Origin: Akkermansiaceae bacterium
Lineage (GTDB): Bacteria; Verrucomicrobiota; Verrucomicrobiia; Verrucomicrobiales; Akkermansiaceae
NCBI GenBank assembly: GCA_017798145.1
Contig: CP059069.1
Location: forward strand, 3,147,226 to 3,211,225
Direction of reading: 5' to 3'
DNA: 64,000 nt
Both the position numbers and the translations under genes were made by a program. Of this stretch, positions 25,324-33,319 are shown in pieces. The number at the start of each line of letters is the position of its first letter. Positions within the stretch are counted from its first letter, which is position 1. The notes beneath the pieces are model-generated. The model saw only the letters and a program-made list of their open reading frames with translations, ran no database searches and was not told the origin of the DNA.

Positions 25324-26274
25324 TCAGTGGTCGCGGCTGAAGAGCGATTCCAGATCAGGAAGGTCGGCTGCGGTGCGGGCGGGCTGGGAGGAGACGATCT
25401 TGCCGTCATGGAAAACGAAGGCGCCGGGCATCTGCAGGCCGTCGCCCGCGAGGTGGCCGATGCCGCAGCCTTTGAACACGGCGATCATCCCGCGCCACCA
25501 GACATGTGGGCCGAAGAGTTCCAGGAAGCCGCCTTTGCCGAGGCCGAAGGCGCGGTAGAGCTCGCAGCGCGGATCCGCGATGCGCGGGATGTCGGAATTT
25601 TCCCCCAGGTAGGAGGTTTCCTGGCCGGACTGGAGCATGTGCACGAGGACGAGGGTGGCGTTGTTGCGTTTCGCCTGATGCTCCAGATCCTGGAGGCCGC
25701 GCAGGATCTGGCGCGTGAATGTACAGCCGAAGTGGCGCAGGAAAACGAGCACGAGAGGGCGTTCCGCAGAGGCCTCGGCAAGGGTCTGACCGTTGGAGAG
25801 CTGGTAGGTGGCGGCCGCCTCCGCGACGGAGTAAGGCTGCGACCGCGAGAGCGGGATGCCGGTGTGCGCCCGGAGTGTTGCCCACAGGATCGCGCCGAAG
25901 GGCACCAGCCAGAGAAGATCGTCGAGGGGCAGGAATGCCAGGGATGCGGCGGGAAGGTCGCCGGAGTAGGCGGCCAGCGAGACGATGAGCGTGGCGGCGA
26001 TGCATTTGGCAAATCCCAGCAATACGATGAGCCAGTGCCGGATGGGATCGCCCGCAGCGATGAGGAGGGCGAAGCCGACCGCCCCGGAGATGATCCCGAG
26101 CACCCGCCAGAGCATGGGGTGGTTGGGGTGTGGGATGCCGAGCACGTCGAAGGCATGGAAGGGCCAGAGGTTGACCCATACGGCGAAGAGTATGTGGTAG
26201 GCGCCTGCGAGCACCAGACTGGTCCGCATCCAGTCCGTGTTGCGGCATTTCCCTCCGAGGCAGTTCATCGTCAT
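25324..26274 (-). CDS. membrane domain fused to an AhpC/TSA-like (peroxiredoxin-like) domain
   Basis: 316 residues. The N-terminal ~145 residues hold four transmembrane helices (DWMRTSLVLAGAYHILFAVWV; VLGIISGAVGFALLIAA; LIVLLGFAKCIAATLIVSLAA; LWLVPFGAILWATL). The C-terminal part is an AhpC/TSA_2-type thioredoxin fold: LVLVFLRHFGCTFTRQILRGL has a single cysteine where many relatives have CPFC, and it continues to PGAFVFHDGKIV. Two ATGs (26274 and 26268) are possible starts. Probably a membrane-tethered one-cysteine redox protein; electron partner unknown. Confidence 0.8.
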   Translation of the reverse strand: MTMNCLGGKCRNTDWMRTSLVLAGAYHILFAVWVNLWPFHAFDVLGIPHPNHPMLWRVLGIISGAVGFALLIAAGDPIRHWLIVLLGFAKCIAATLIVSLAAYSGDLPAASLAFLPLDDLLWLVPFGAILWATLRAHTGIPLSRSQPYSVAEAAATYQLSNGQTLAEASAERPLVLVFLRHFGCTFTRQILRGLQDLEHQAKRNNATLVLVHMLQSGQETSYLGENSDIPRIADPRCELYRAFGLGKGGFLELFGPHVWWRGMIAVFKGCGIGHLAGDGLQMPGAFVFHDGKIVSSQPARTAADLPDLESLFSRDH

Positions 26275-26376
26275 GGCGCAGCGTAAGGGCAAAGCCCCGC
26301 GCTGCAACGGGAGATTTCCGGGAGATTCCCATCAGCAACCCGCAGGGAATGTCTCACCCTTGCGGCTCAGATTTTT

Positions 26377-26595
26377 TCAGGAATGCATTGCCCCCGTGAT
26401 CCGCGCTTGATCGAAGTCATACGGGGTCATTTCCAAAATGACTTCCGCACCGTCCGCCAGCTCCGCCATTTCATCGGTGAGTTTTTTGGAAAGGTGGCCG
26501 AGGACGACCTTGCCGTTCATCAGCTCCACGCGGTAGAGGATCTCGCCCTTGCGTTCGAGGATGGTTCCGGTGGTTTCGATGGCGGTTTCGGACAT
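26377..26595 (-). CDS. infA: translation initiation factor IF-1
   Basis: 72 residues, the usual IF-1 length. S1/OB-fold pattern: IETTGTILERKGEILYRVELMNGKVVLGHLSKKL, then GAEVILEMTPYDFDQARITG, matching the canonical V-x-VELSPYDLTRGRI region, although the usual TRGRI is DQARI here. IF-1 occupies the A site during initiation. It ends an apparent minus-strand group with the LuxC-like gene (11-base gap) instead of lying in a ribosomal protein operon. A second copy elsewhere cannot be excluded. Confidence 0.88.
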   Translation of the reverse strand: MSETAIETTGTILERKGEILYRVELMNGKVVLGHLSKKLTDEMAELADGAEVILEMTPYDFDQARITGAMHS

Positions 26596-26606
26596 GGCGT
26601 GGAGTT

Positions 26607-27638
26607 TCAGCCGAGATCGCGCCAGCGAACAAGCCCGGCCAACGGCATTTCGCCATCCGGGTGCCAGGAAATCCCCGGTTCCTGGGATTCCCCTGCGGCA
26701 CAGATGCGCGGCGGGGAAATGGCTTCCAAACGATCCGTTTCGGTGAGCGGCTCGACCACGGCGGTGGATAGGAACGGGGTCTCCGGACCCATCGATTCGC
26801 GTGTCAGATCCTGCGGCATGGGCGCCACGCGTACGAATCCGCTGCCCGGCCCGGATCGCAGGGATGTGTTCCGCGCATCCCATACCACGGTCCAGTGCGC
26901 CGATCCCTCGCTCTCCCACATCCGCAGGTCATCGCCGTTGGCGATGCGGAATCTCGACAGCTCGCGCTCGTTGCGGACTCCGCCGGCCTCCGACAGGGAG
27001 GGGGAGAGGGAGGGGCGCCCCCAGGCTTCCAGGGCGGCGGCGAGTTTTTCGCAGAACGCCTCGCCATCCCCTTCCACATAGATCATCTGCACGGAGAGGC
27101 AGCCGCGCTGGCCGTGGCGCATGATGTCCTCCGCGAGGTCTGCGGCGAGGCCGGGGCGGTCTCGGAAAACGAAGGCCGCGCTCAGCTTCGGCCCGTGCTC
27201 GATGATGCGGGTTTCCGGCGATAGCCAATCGCGGAAAAAGGCGATGGTTTCCGCCCCGCCGTAAATGACCGCGGTTTCCGGTTTTTTCCAAGTTTCCGGC
27301 AGCTTACGGCGGATCTGCAGGGACGGCACGGAGGCCGCCCATTCCCCGAACTCGGGCAGGCCGCCGGAGGGAATTTTCACCCACGATTCGCAACCGATCA
27401 GGATGGCGCGAAATACGGATTGGAAGGCGGCGTGGGGGGTGTTGCCGCTCACCACATGCAGCACCGGGCTGCGCGGGACGACCTTGGAACCATCGCACCA
27501 TTGCTCCAGCCGACGGTGATCGCCGAGTTCCTCATCGAGCCATCGGATCAAGGATTTTTCATCGTACGCGCCGATCCATGCTTCCAGGATTTCCCGCTGG
27601 GAGACAAGGAAGGCGATACGCTCCTGAAGGGTTTTCAT
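26607..27638 (-). CDS. LuxC-like acyl-CoA reductase / aldehyde-dehydrogenase-fold protein
   Basis: 343 residues. It shows features of the LuxC/acyl-CoA reductase branch of the aldehyde dehydrogenase fold: HVVSGNTPHAAFQSVFRAILIG, VIYGGAETIAFFRDWL, SAAFVFRDR and the active cysteine region GQRGCLSVQMIYVE (Cys near residue 175). LuxC enzymes reduce fatty acyl groups to aldehydes; the physiological substrate here is unknown and no luciferase genes are nearby. The ATG overlaps the stop of the upstream PIN-like gene (ATGA), suggesting coupled translation. Confidence 0.8.
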   Translation of the reverse strand: MKTLQERIAFLVSQREILEAWIGAYDEKSLIRWLDEELGDHRRLEQWCDGSKVVPRSPVLHVVSGNTPHAAFQSVFRAILIGCESWVKIPSGGLPEFGEWAASVPSLQIRRKLPETWKKPETAVIYGGAETIAFFRDWLSPETRIIEHGPKLSAAFVFRDRPGLAADLAEDIMRHGQRGCLSVQMIYVEGDGEAFCEKLAAALEAWGRPSLSPSLSEAGGVRNERELSRFRIANGDDLRMWESEGSAHWTVVWDARNTSLRSGPGSGFVRVAPMPQDLTRESMGPETPFLSTAVVEPLTETDRLEAISPPRICAAGESQEPGISWHPDGEMPLAGLVRWRDLG

Positions 27639-28009
27639 GCCCCGTACCCCCACGGATTGAAAAGACGTCTGCCTGTTTTCTCGAAATCCGTCACGTTGCG
27701 TGTCGCGACAGTGAGCCCATGGACTTTCGCGGTGGCTGCGATGAGGATTTCCCGATACCATTCCCCAAGCCTTGCGGCGAACCCAGGATCGCTTGCGATC
27801 AACATGCTCGCACCATAGCGGATCTCGCTCAGCGTGATGACGCCGGCGAATGCCATGGTGCCGCCCTCCGCTTGCTGCCATTGCACGACCGCCCCGTCGC
27901 CGCTGAATGCATGCATCCGGGTCTTCGCCGGCGATTTCTGCGAAGGTTTTGAGATTTCTCTTTCGATGATCTCCGCCACCCATGCGTAAAGGAATTTCGA
28001 TTCGTCCAT
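27635..28009 (-). pseudogene. degenerate PIN-domain (VapC-like) gene
   Basis: 124 residues. The C-terminal ILIAATAKVHGLTVATRNVTDFEKTGRRLFNPWG and the central GVITLSEIRYGAS are unmistakable PIN-toxin segments. Missing are the N-terminal metal-binding DTNV motif and about 50 central residues that normally separate the two segments and carry another acidic ligand. The N-terminal ~40 residues do not look like a PIN start. Most likely a remnant or catalytically dead form. No antitoxin gene is adjacent; it lies between ilvD and the LuxC-like gene. Confidence 0.65.
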
Positions 28010-28052
28010 AGCACGGTGGCACGATTGCACGGGATATGCAAGGATGCTGGTT

Positions 28053-29753
28053 TCAGAGCCCTTTGTCGGTGACGGCGCCTTCGCTCGCGCTGGTGACCAG
28101 CTTCGCGTATTTCGCGAGGACACCATATTTGTAGCGCGGCTCCGGGCGAACCCATTTCGCCTTCCTGGCCGCGATTTCGGCATCGGGAAGGTTCACGGAA
28201 ATCCGGTTCTCGACGGCGTTGATCTCGATCTCGTCGCCATCCTCGAGGATGCCGATGGTGCCGCCTTCGAAGGCTTCCGGGGTGATGTGGCCGACGACGA
28301 ATCCGTGGCTGCCGCCGGAGAAGCGGCCGTCGGTGATGAGGGCGACGTCCTTGCCGAGCCCCATGCCCATCACGGCGGAGGTGGGGCCGAGCATTTCGCG
28401 CATGCCGGGGCCGCCTTTGGGGCCTTCGTAGCGTATGACGATCACGTTCCCTTTCTCGATCTTCTTGGCGAGGATGGCGGTCATGGCTTCCGGCTCGGAA
28501 TTGAAGACGCGGGCTTTGCCTTTGAAGGTTTCGCCTTCCTTGCCGGAAATTTTCGCGACCGATCCGCCTTCGGCGAGGTTTCCGTAGAGGATGCGGAGGT
28601 GGCTGTCTTTTTTGAGCGGGTTGTTGACCGGGCGGATGATCTGTTGGTCGGCGGGGTAGTTGATGGGGGATTTCTCAAGGTTCTCGCGCATGGTGCGGCC
28701 GGTGACGGTCATGCAATCGCCGTGGAGGAGGCCGGCTTCGAGAAGCATTTTCATGAGCGGTACGGTGCCGCCGATGCGGACGAGATCGGCCATGGCGTAT
28801 TTGCCGGAGGGCTTGAGATCGGCGAGGACGGGGGTCTTTTTGCCGATGCGCTCGAAGTCGTCGAGGGTGATCTCCACTCCGGCGGAGTGCGCCATGGCGG
28901 GGATGTGGAGGCAGGCGTTGGTGGAGCCGCCGAGGGCGATAAGGACGGTGATCGCGTTTTCGAAAGCCTCTTTCGTCATGATGTCGCGGGGCTTGATGCC
29001 GAGCTTGATGAGATTGAGGACGGCGGCGCCGGCATCGAAGCAGTCGCGCATCTTGTCATCGGAAATCGCGGCCTGGGCGGAGCTGTTAGGCAACGACATG
29101 CCGAGTGCTTCGATCGCGCTGGCCATGGTGTTCGCGGTGTACATCCCGCCGCAGGAACCGGGGCCGGGGATGGCGCATGACTCGACGTGCTCCAGCTCCT
29201 CATCGGTGAACTCGCCGTTCGCGTGTTTTCCAACCGCTTCGAAAACGGAGACGATATCGAGATCTTTTTCCTCGCCCTTTATCTTGCCGCAGCCGGGCAA
29301 AATCGTGCCGCCGTAGACGAAGACGGCGGGTCGGTTCATGCGGCCCATGGTCATGACGCAGGCGGGCATGTTCTTGTCGCAGCCGCCGATGGCGACGAAG
29401 CCGTCCATGCCTTCGCAGCCGACGACCGTCTCGATGGAGTCCGCGATCACCTCGCGGGAGACGAGGGAGTATTTCATCCCCTCGGTGCCCATGGAGATGC
29501 CGTCGGAGATGGTGATGGTGTTGAAAATGATGCCCTTACCGCCTGCGGCATCGACGCCTTTCTTGGACTCGATGGCGAGCTTGTCGATATGGATGTTGCA
29601 GGGAGTGACCTCGCTCCATGTCGATGCGACGCCGATCTGTGGCTTGGCGAAATCGTCTTTTTTGAAGCCGACCGCATAAAGCATCGCGCGGCTCGGCGCG
29701 CGGTCGGGTCCATCGAGCATCAGGCTGGAAAAGGGGCGGTCTTGGTCGTTCAT
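28053..29753 (-). CDS. ilvD: dihydroxy-acid dehydratase
   Basis: 566 residues. IlvD dehydrates dihydroxy-isovalerate and related acids, the third step of valine, isoleucine and leucine synthesis. Iron-sulfur ligand regions are visible: TPCNIH, GGCDKNMPACVMTMGR and GPGSCGGMYTANTM. The C-terminal half contains GPKGGPGMREMLGPTSAVMGMGLG and ITDGRFSGGSHG. Start chosen at MNDQDRPF; an in-frame ATG seven codons upstream adds nothing family-like. It heads a minus-strand run toward infA. Confidence 0.97.
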   Translation of the reverse strand: MNDQDRPFSSLMLDGPDRAPSRAMLYAVGFKKDDFAKPQIGVASTWSEVTPCNIHIDKLAIESKKGVDAAGGKGIIFNTITISDGISMGTEGMKYSLVSREVIADSIETVVGCEGMDGFVAIGGCDKNMPACVMTMGRMNRPAVFVYGGTILPGCGKIKGEEKDLDIVSVFEAVGKHANGEFTDEELEHVESCAIPGPGSCGGMYTANTMASAIEALGMSLPNSSAQAAISDDKMRDCFDAGAAVLNLIKLGIKPRDIMTKEAFENAITVLIALGGSTNACLHIPAMAHSAGVEITLDDFERIGKKTPVLADLKPSGKYAMADLVRIGGTVPLMKMLLEAGLLHGDCMTVTGRTMRENLEKSPINYPADQQIIRPVNNPLKKDSHLRILYGNLAEGGSVAKISGKEGETFKGKARVFNSEPEAMTAILAKKIEKGNVIVIRYEGPKGGPGMREMLGPTSAVMGMGLGKDVALITDGRFSGGSHGFVVGHITPEAFEGGTIGILEDGDEIEINAVENRISVNLPDAEIAARKAKWVRPEPRYKYGVLAKYAKLVTSASEGAVTDKGL

Positions 29754-29820
29754 CGGGCAGGGATGATTCAGCAACCCGTGCCCGTTTGCAACCCGGTTCC
29801 GCAGGCTGTTTTACAGCGCT

Positions 29821-30168
29821 TCAGCGGCAGTATCCGCCGCCGTAGCCACCGTAGCCACCGTAGCCACCGCCGTAACCGCCGCCGTAACCGCCGCCGTAAC
29901 CGCCGCCGTAACCGCCGCCGTAACCGCCGCCGTAACCGCCGCCGTAACCGCCGCCGTAGCCGCCATGGTATCCGTCATGATGGGAGTCGTTGTCGTCCGC
30001 GAGCGCGTAGCCGACCAGGCCTGCCGCGGCGACGCTCATCAAGGCGACGCCGGGATCAACCGTTTGCCTCGGGTGGCCGTAGGCATCGTAGCTCGTGGTG
30101 CAACTAGCCCCGAGTGCGGCACATGCGATGAGGGAGGCGAAGCGGATAAGCCTGAACTGTGTTTTCAT
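29821..30168 (-). CDS. GYGG-repeat lipoprotein
   Basis: 115 residues. Lipoprotein-type signal MKTQFRLIRFASLIACAALGASC (cysteine at 23), a short middle with a second hydrophobic patch (GVALMSVAAAGLVGYALA), a His/Asp-rich DDNDSHHDGYHG, and then about ten GGYG repeats to the end. Similar short Gly-Tyr-rich exported proteins occur widely and may form flexible surface or envelope material. The His/Asp patch could bind metal. Function unknown. Confidence 0.78.
   Translation of the reverse strand: MKTQFRLIRFASLIACAALGASCTTSYDAYGHPRQTVDPGVALMSVAAAGLVGYALADDNDSHHDGYHGGYGGGYGGGYGGGYGGGYGGGYGGGYGGGYGGGYGGYGGYGGGYCR
29834..29963. repeat. tandem 12-bp repeat encoding GYGG units
   Basis: About ten tandem copies of a 12-base unit of the form ACCGCCGCCGTA (plus-strand view) with minor variants at the left end (GCCACCGTA). 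It lies wholly inside the lipoprotein coding region and keeps its frame, so copy number changes would alter repeat length without breaking the gene. Confidence 0.85.
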
Positions 30169-30322
30169 TTCAGTGGTTGTGACGCGGCGGGGGGGAAACT
30201 ATTCATGGCTCTTCCGGAAAATATTTGCCGGCATGCGGAATTACAGCTGCCCGCACAAGGATCCCCCGTGGATGCCGGGCGAAGCAGTCCCTGGAAAAAT
30301 CCCTGCCCGATGAAAAATCGTC

Positions 30323-30350
30323 TTTACAAAAAGCGGTGAACCCCTAATTT
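30323..30350 (+). promoter_or_regulatory. candidate sigma-70-type promoter for rpmJ
   Basis: TTTACA (30323-30328) and TAATTT (30345-30350) are separated by 16 bases and lie about 50 bases before the rpmJ ATG. Between the two hexamers, AAAAGCGGTGA repeats the right-end motif of the inverted-repeat elements at 13064 and 17283. Confidence 0.4.
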
Positions 30351-30400
30351 CCGCGCCCCGTCACCTCGCTGGCGGCTCCAACACCAACCGATTTCCAGCC

Positions 30401-30565
30401 ATGAGAGTCCTTTCATCCCTCGCTTCCGCCAAACGCCGCCACGCCGACTGCCAGGTCGTGAGCCGCAAGGGCACCAATTACGTCATCTGCAAGACCAACC
30501 CCAAGTTCAAGGCACGCCAGGGTGCGACCAAGGGAACCCGTCTTTCCAAGAAGGGCGTCAAATAG
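30401..30565 (+). CDS. rpmJ: 50S ribosomal protein L36, zinc-independent (YkgO-like) type
   Basis: 54 residues, a gene easily missed for its size. [41 protein letters not shown] follows the L36 pattern, closest to the E. coli alternative paralogue YkgO. Of the four zinc ligands of standard L36 only two cysteines (17 and 30) remain, and the terminal His is replaced by Phe, so zinc binding is unlikely. A basic 13-residue tail extends beyond the family end. A terminator follows at 30603. Single gene with its own promoter candidate. Confidence 0.93.
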   Translation: MRVLSSLASAKRRHADCQVVSRKGTNYVICKTNPKFKARQGATKGTRLSKKGVK

Positions 30566-30602
30566 TTTTCCTGCACCTGTTTTCATAGTTTTTCAAGGTT
30601 TG

Positions 30603-30634
30603 GGTGGCGATCCGAAAGGGCCGCCACCTTTTTT
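30603..30634 (+). terminator. rho-independent terminator after rpmJ
   Basis: GGTGGCG (30603-30609) pairs with CGCCACC (30622-30628) over a 12-base loop, followed by six T residues. Confidence 0.85.
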
Positions 30635-30652
30635 GTGCCTTGCTGCCGGATT

Positions 30653-31732
30653 TCACTCCCCACTGCCCGCAGCGGAGATGAGGGCATCCACGGTAAGCTC
30701 CAGAAAGGAACCCGGCAGGCCGGAGTATTCGATTTTTCCGGCGGCATCCAGGACCAGCACCGCAGGACGCGAGGCGACCCTGTATTCGGCGGCCAGCTTG
30801 TCGCTGGGATCGATGATGTTGTTCCAACGGATCGAGCCGTCCGCCTGAAGGGCGCGGATGCGGTCGAGCGACTCCGGGGTGACTCCGAGGACGGCCACCG
30901 GCTTGCCCTCGTATTTCACGGCTAGGTTGTTGGTCAGCCCGATGATCTTGTCGGTTTCCGGGGATTTTGCATCCCAGAAAAGCAGGATGACCGTCTTGCC
31001 CTTGAAGTCCGAGAGGCGGATTTCTCGCCCCGCGACATCGGTGCCGGAGAGTTCGGGGGCGATGCGGCCTTTTGAGAGGAAACGGATGACGTAAAGCTCG
31101 TCGGTGGCGATGTCCGCCACGCTGCTTGCCCCGATTTTCTGATCCGATGCCTGGATGATGGCGGTGCGCAAGTAGGTGAGGCGCTTGGCCATCACTTCCG
31201 GAGCATCACCGAGGTTTTTGAGCAGCATGGATGCGCCGAGGGCGGCGATCCCCTGGGTCGGCTCGTCGGGATTCCCGGTAATGACTTTTTCCAGAATGCC
31301 CAATGCCTGGGGATCGCCGCTCTCCGCCAGGGCGATGCAGAACGGGCCGATGCCGGGCTTGGCGATGTGGTTTTCGGAAAAGGCGGCGAGGATGCGCTGG
31401 CGCTCTGCGGGGAAGGCCGGCTGGGGACTTCCATCCGCGCCGGGGGCGGTGAGATTTCGGGTGAGATCCATGAACCAGGCAGCGTGGGGGATGACCCACT
31501 CTTCCTTGAGGGAAGGCGCGATGTCCGCCCAGAGATCCTTGGCCGCTTTTTGCGGGTCGGGTCGGCTGGCCATGAGTTCCTGTTTTTCGGAAGGCGTTGC
31601 GGCAAGCTTGTATTTCAGGGCCCAGGTCTCTGCGGAAAGCTCATAGCCGCGCCGGATCCGCTCCGCCGTCTCCGGTGTGGCGTGGGCGTGGGCGGCAAGG
31701 AAAAGGGCGGAAACGGCGAGGGGCTTGAGCAT
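30653..31732 (-). CDS. exported thioredoxin-fold (TlpA-like) protein lacking the CxxC motif
   Basis: 359 residues. Signal peptide MLKPLAVSALFLAAHAHA, a helical middle region (about 20-225) and a C-terminal TlpA/AhpC-type thioredoxin fold: APELSGTDVAGREIRLSDFKGKTVILLFWDAKSPETDKII, VAVLGVTPES, YRVASRPAVLVLDAAGKIEY. Where redox-active relatives have WCxxC this protein has WDAKS, so disulfide chemistry is not expected. The fold may serve for binding. Neighbours do not point to a pathway. Confidence 0.82.
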   Translation of the reverse strand: MLKPLAVSALFLAAHAHATPETAERIRRGYELSAETWALKYKLAATPSEKQELMASRPDPQKAAKDLWADIAPSLKEEWVIPHAAWFMDLTRNLTAPGADGSPQPAFPAERQRILAAFSENHIAKPGIGPFCIALAESGDPQALGILEKVITGNPDEPTQGIAALGASMLLKNLGDAPEVMAKRLTYLRTAIIQASDQKIGASSVADIATDELYVIRFLSKGRIAPELSGTDVAGREIRLSDFKGKTVILLFWDAKSPETDKIIGLTNNLAVKYEGKPVAVLGVTPESLDRIRALQADGSIRWNNIIDPSDKLAAEYRVASRPAVLVLDAAGKIEYSGLPGSFLELTVDALISAAGSGE

Positions 31733-31961
31733 GGTGGGAAAAGTTTTGCAGCGCAGGCTTCCGGCAAGCGCCGTGGCGAGTATTGCGTGTATTGCGGATT
31801 CTTCAATCACTCATGCGCGGTGCAGCAGCATGACGGCCTCCGCGCCTGGTTTCCCGGATTTCCTGCATCGAATTCGCCTCGGGAGATTCCCGTTCACGGC
31901 ACCGGAGCATGGCCGAGTGATGGCCTGACGCTTCCGCAAGCCAAGCCCGCCGGAACCCCGC

Positions 31962-33014
31962 TCAATCCCGGTGCAATATGCTTTTCACCATCTCCATCGG
32001 CCCGCAGGAGGGGAGCTCGGACATGGCTTCCTCGATGCGCGGGTTGATCTTGTGTTCGACGGTCTCTACGGCGACGCGGATTGCGTTGCGGACGGCGAGG
32101 CCGGTGGAGGAGCCGTGGGCGATGATGACCACCCCGTTGACCCCGAGGAGGGGGCTGCCGCCGTAGGTTTCGTAGGAACTCTTCGCCTTGAGCGCCTTGA
32201 AGGCGCCCTGGGCGAGGACTGCTCCGGCCATGCGCAAGGGGGTTTCCTTGATCTCCGTCTTCAGCCATTTGGAAACGGCCTTTGCGGTGGCCTCGACGCT
32301 CTTGAGGACGATGTTGCCGACGAAGCCGTCGCAGAGGACGATGTCGAGCTTGGTTTCGAAAAGGTCGTGGCCCTCGACGTTGCCGACGAAGTTGATGCCC
32401 GGCGTGGCCTTGAGGCGTTTGAAGGTTTCCTTGGTGAAGGTGGTGCCTTTCTCGTCCTCCTCGCCGTTGGACATGAGGCCGACGCGGGGTTCCTTCACGC
32501 CGAGGACATATTTCGCGTAGGCGGTGCCCATGATCGCGTAGGCGACGAGGTGCTCGGGCTTGGATTCCGGGTTGGCGCCGGCATCGAGGATGTTGCAGAT
32601 GCCGTGTTCGTTGGGCAGCGGGGAGGCGATGCCGGCGCGATCCACGCCTTTCAGGCAGCGCAGCTTGAGGGTGGCGGCGGCGACGGCGGCTCCGGTGTTG
32701 CCTGCGGAGACGAAGGCGTCCGCCTTCCCGTCCTTGACCAGATCCATGGCCACGCTGATCGAGGAAAGTTTCTTGCGGCGGACGGATTTCGCGCCCGGCT
32801 CGGCCATGCCGATGACTTCCGGCGCATGGACGATGCTGACCCGCGGGTCCTTGAGGTTCAGACCGTGCAAAGCGGCTTCCTTGCGCAGGATGTTTTCCTC
32901 GCCGACGAGAAAAAGGTGCCCGAGCTTGGGCAGGTTTTTCAACGCCTCGGCGGCGCCTACGAGGTTGATCTGTGGGGCGTTGTCGCCGCCCATGGCATCA
33001 AGTGCTACCTTCAT
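31962..33014 (-). CDS. plsX: phosphate acyltransferase PlsX
   Basis: 350 residues. PlsX makes acyl-phosphate from acyl-ACP for PlsY in phospholipid synthesis. Typical features: VALDAMGGDNAPQ at the start, ADAFVSAGNTGAAVAAATL, the ILDAGANPESKPEHLVAYAIMG segment, VGLMSNGEEDEKG, and DIVLCDGFVGNIVLKSVEATAK. It follows rpmF in the widely conserved yceD-rpmF-plsX order. A terminator-like hairpin lies between rpmF and plsX, so plsX may be transcribed at a reduced or separate level. Confidence 0.97.
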   Translation of the reverse strand: MKVALDAMGGDNAPQINLVGAAEALKNLPKLGHLFLVGEENILRKEAALHGLNLKDPRVSIVHAPEVIGMAEPGAKSVRRKKLSSISVAMDLVKDGKADAFVSAGNTGAAVAAATLKLRCLKGVDRAGIASPLPNEHGICNILDAGANPESKPEHLVAYAIMGTAYAKYVLGVKEPRVGLMSNGEEDEKGTTFTKETFKRLKATPGINFVGNVEGHDLFETKLDIVLCDGFVGNIVLKSVEATAKAVSKWLKTEIKETPLRMAGAVLAQGAFKALKAKSSYETYGGSPLLGVNGVVIIAHGSSTGLAVRNAIRVAVETVEHKINPRIEEAMSELPSCGPMEMVKSILHRD

Positions 33015-33063
33015 GGAAATGCGGATGGGTTAATCGGTATCAGGTATGGAATCCCGTACGAAG

Positions 33064-33095
33064 AAAAAACCCGCGCCGGGAAGCCAGCGGGGGTT
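33064..33095 (-). terminator. terminator or attenuator hairpin between rpmF and plsX
   Basis: On the minus strand AACCCCCGC pairs with GCGGGTT around a short loop and is followed by a run of T residues, downstream of rpmF and about 50 bases before the plsX start. Confidence 0.55.
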
Positions 33096-33124
33096 CTTGC
33101 GGGATTCCCTGCGGGGAAGCCAAA

Positions 33125-33307
33125 TCAGAATGCCTCCACTTCGAGGACTTTGCGTCCGCGATAGGTGCCACAGGAAGGGCAGGCGATGTGAGAAGGCTTG
33201 GCGGCTCCGCAATCGGAACAGGCGCTGAAGACGGGAGCCTTCCAGCGGTTTGCGCCGCGGCGCATTTTCTGGCGGCTCTTGGATTGACGGCGTTTTGGTA
33301 CGGCCAT
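33125..33307 (-). CDS. rpmF: 50S ribosomal protein L32
   Basis: 60 residues. Starts MAVPKRRQSKSRQKMRRGANRWK and carries two CxxC pairs (C30-C33 and C43-C46), so this is the zinc-binding form, in contrast to the zinc-free-type L36 at 30401. The gene lies 12 bases after yceD, the usual genomic partner, and before plsX. Confidence 0.97.
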   Translation of the reverse strand: MAVPKRRQSKSRQKMRRGANRWKAPVFSACSDCGAAKPSHIACPSCGTYRGRKVLEVEAF

Positions 33308-33319
33308 GGTCGTGTGTGT

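Noticed and set aside
29834..29963. Possible CRISPR array
   Set aside because: The repeats are 12 bases, contiguous and without spacers, and encode GGYG units in frame; no cas genes are present.
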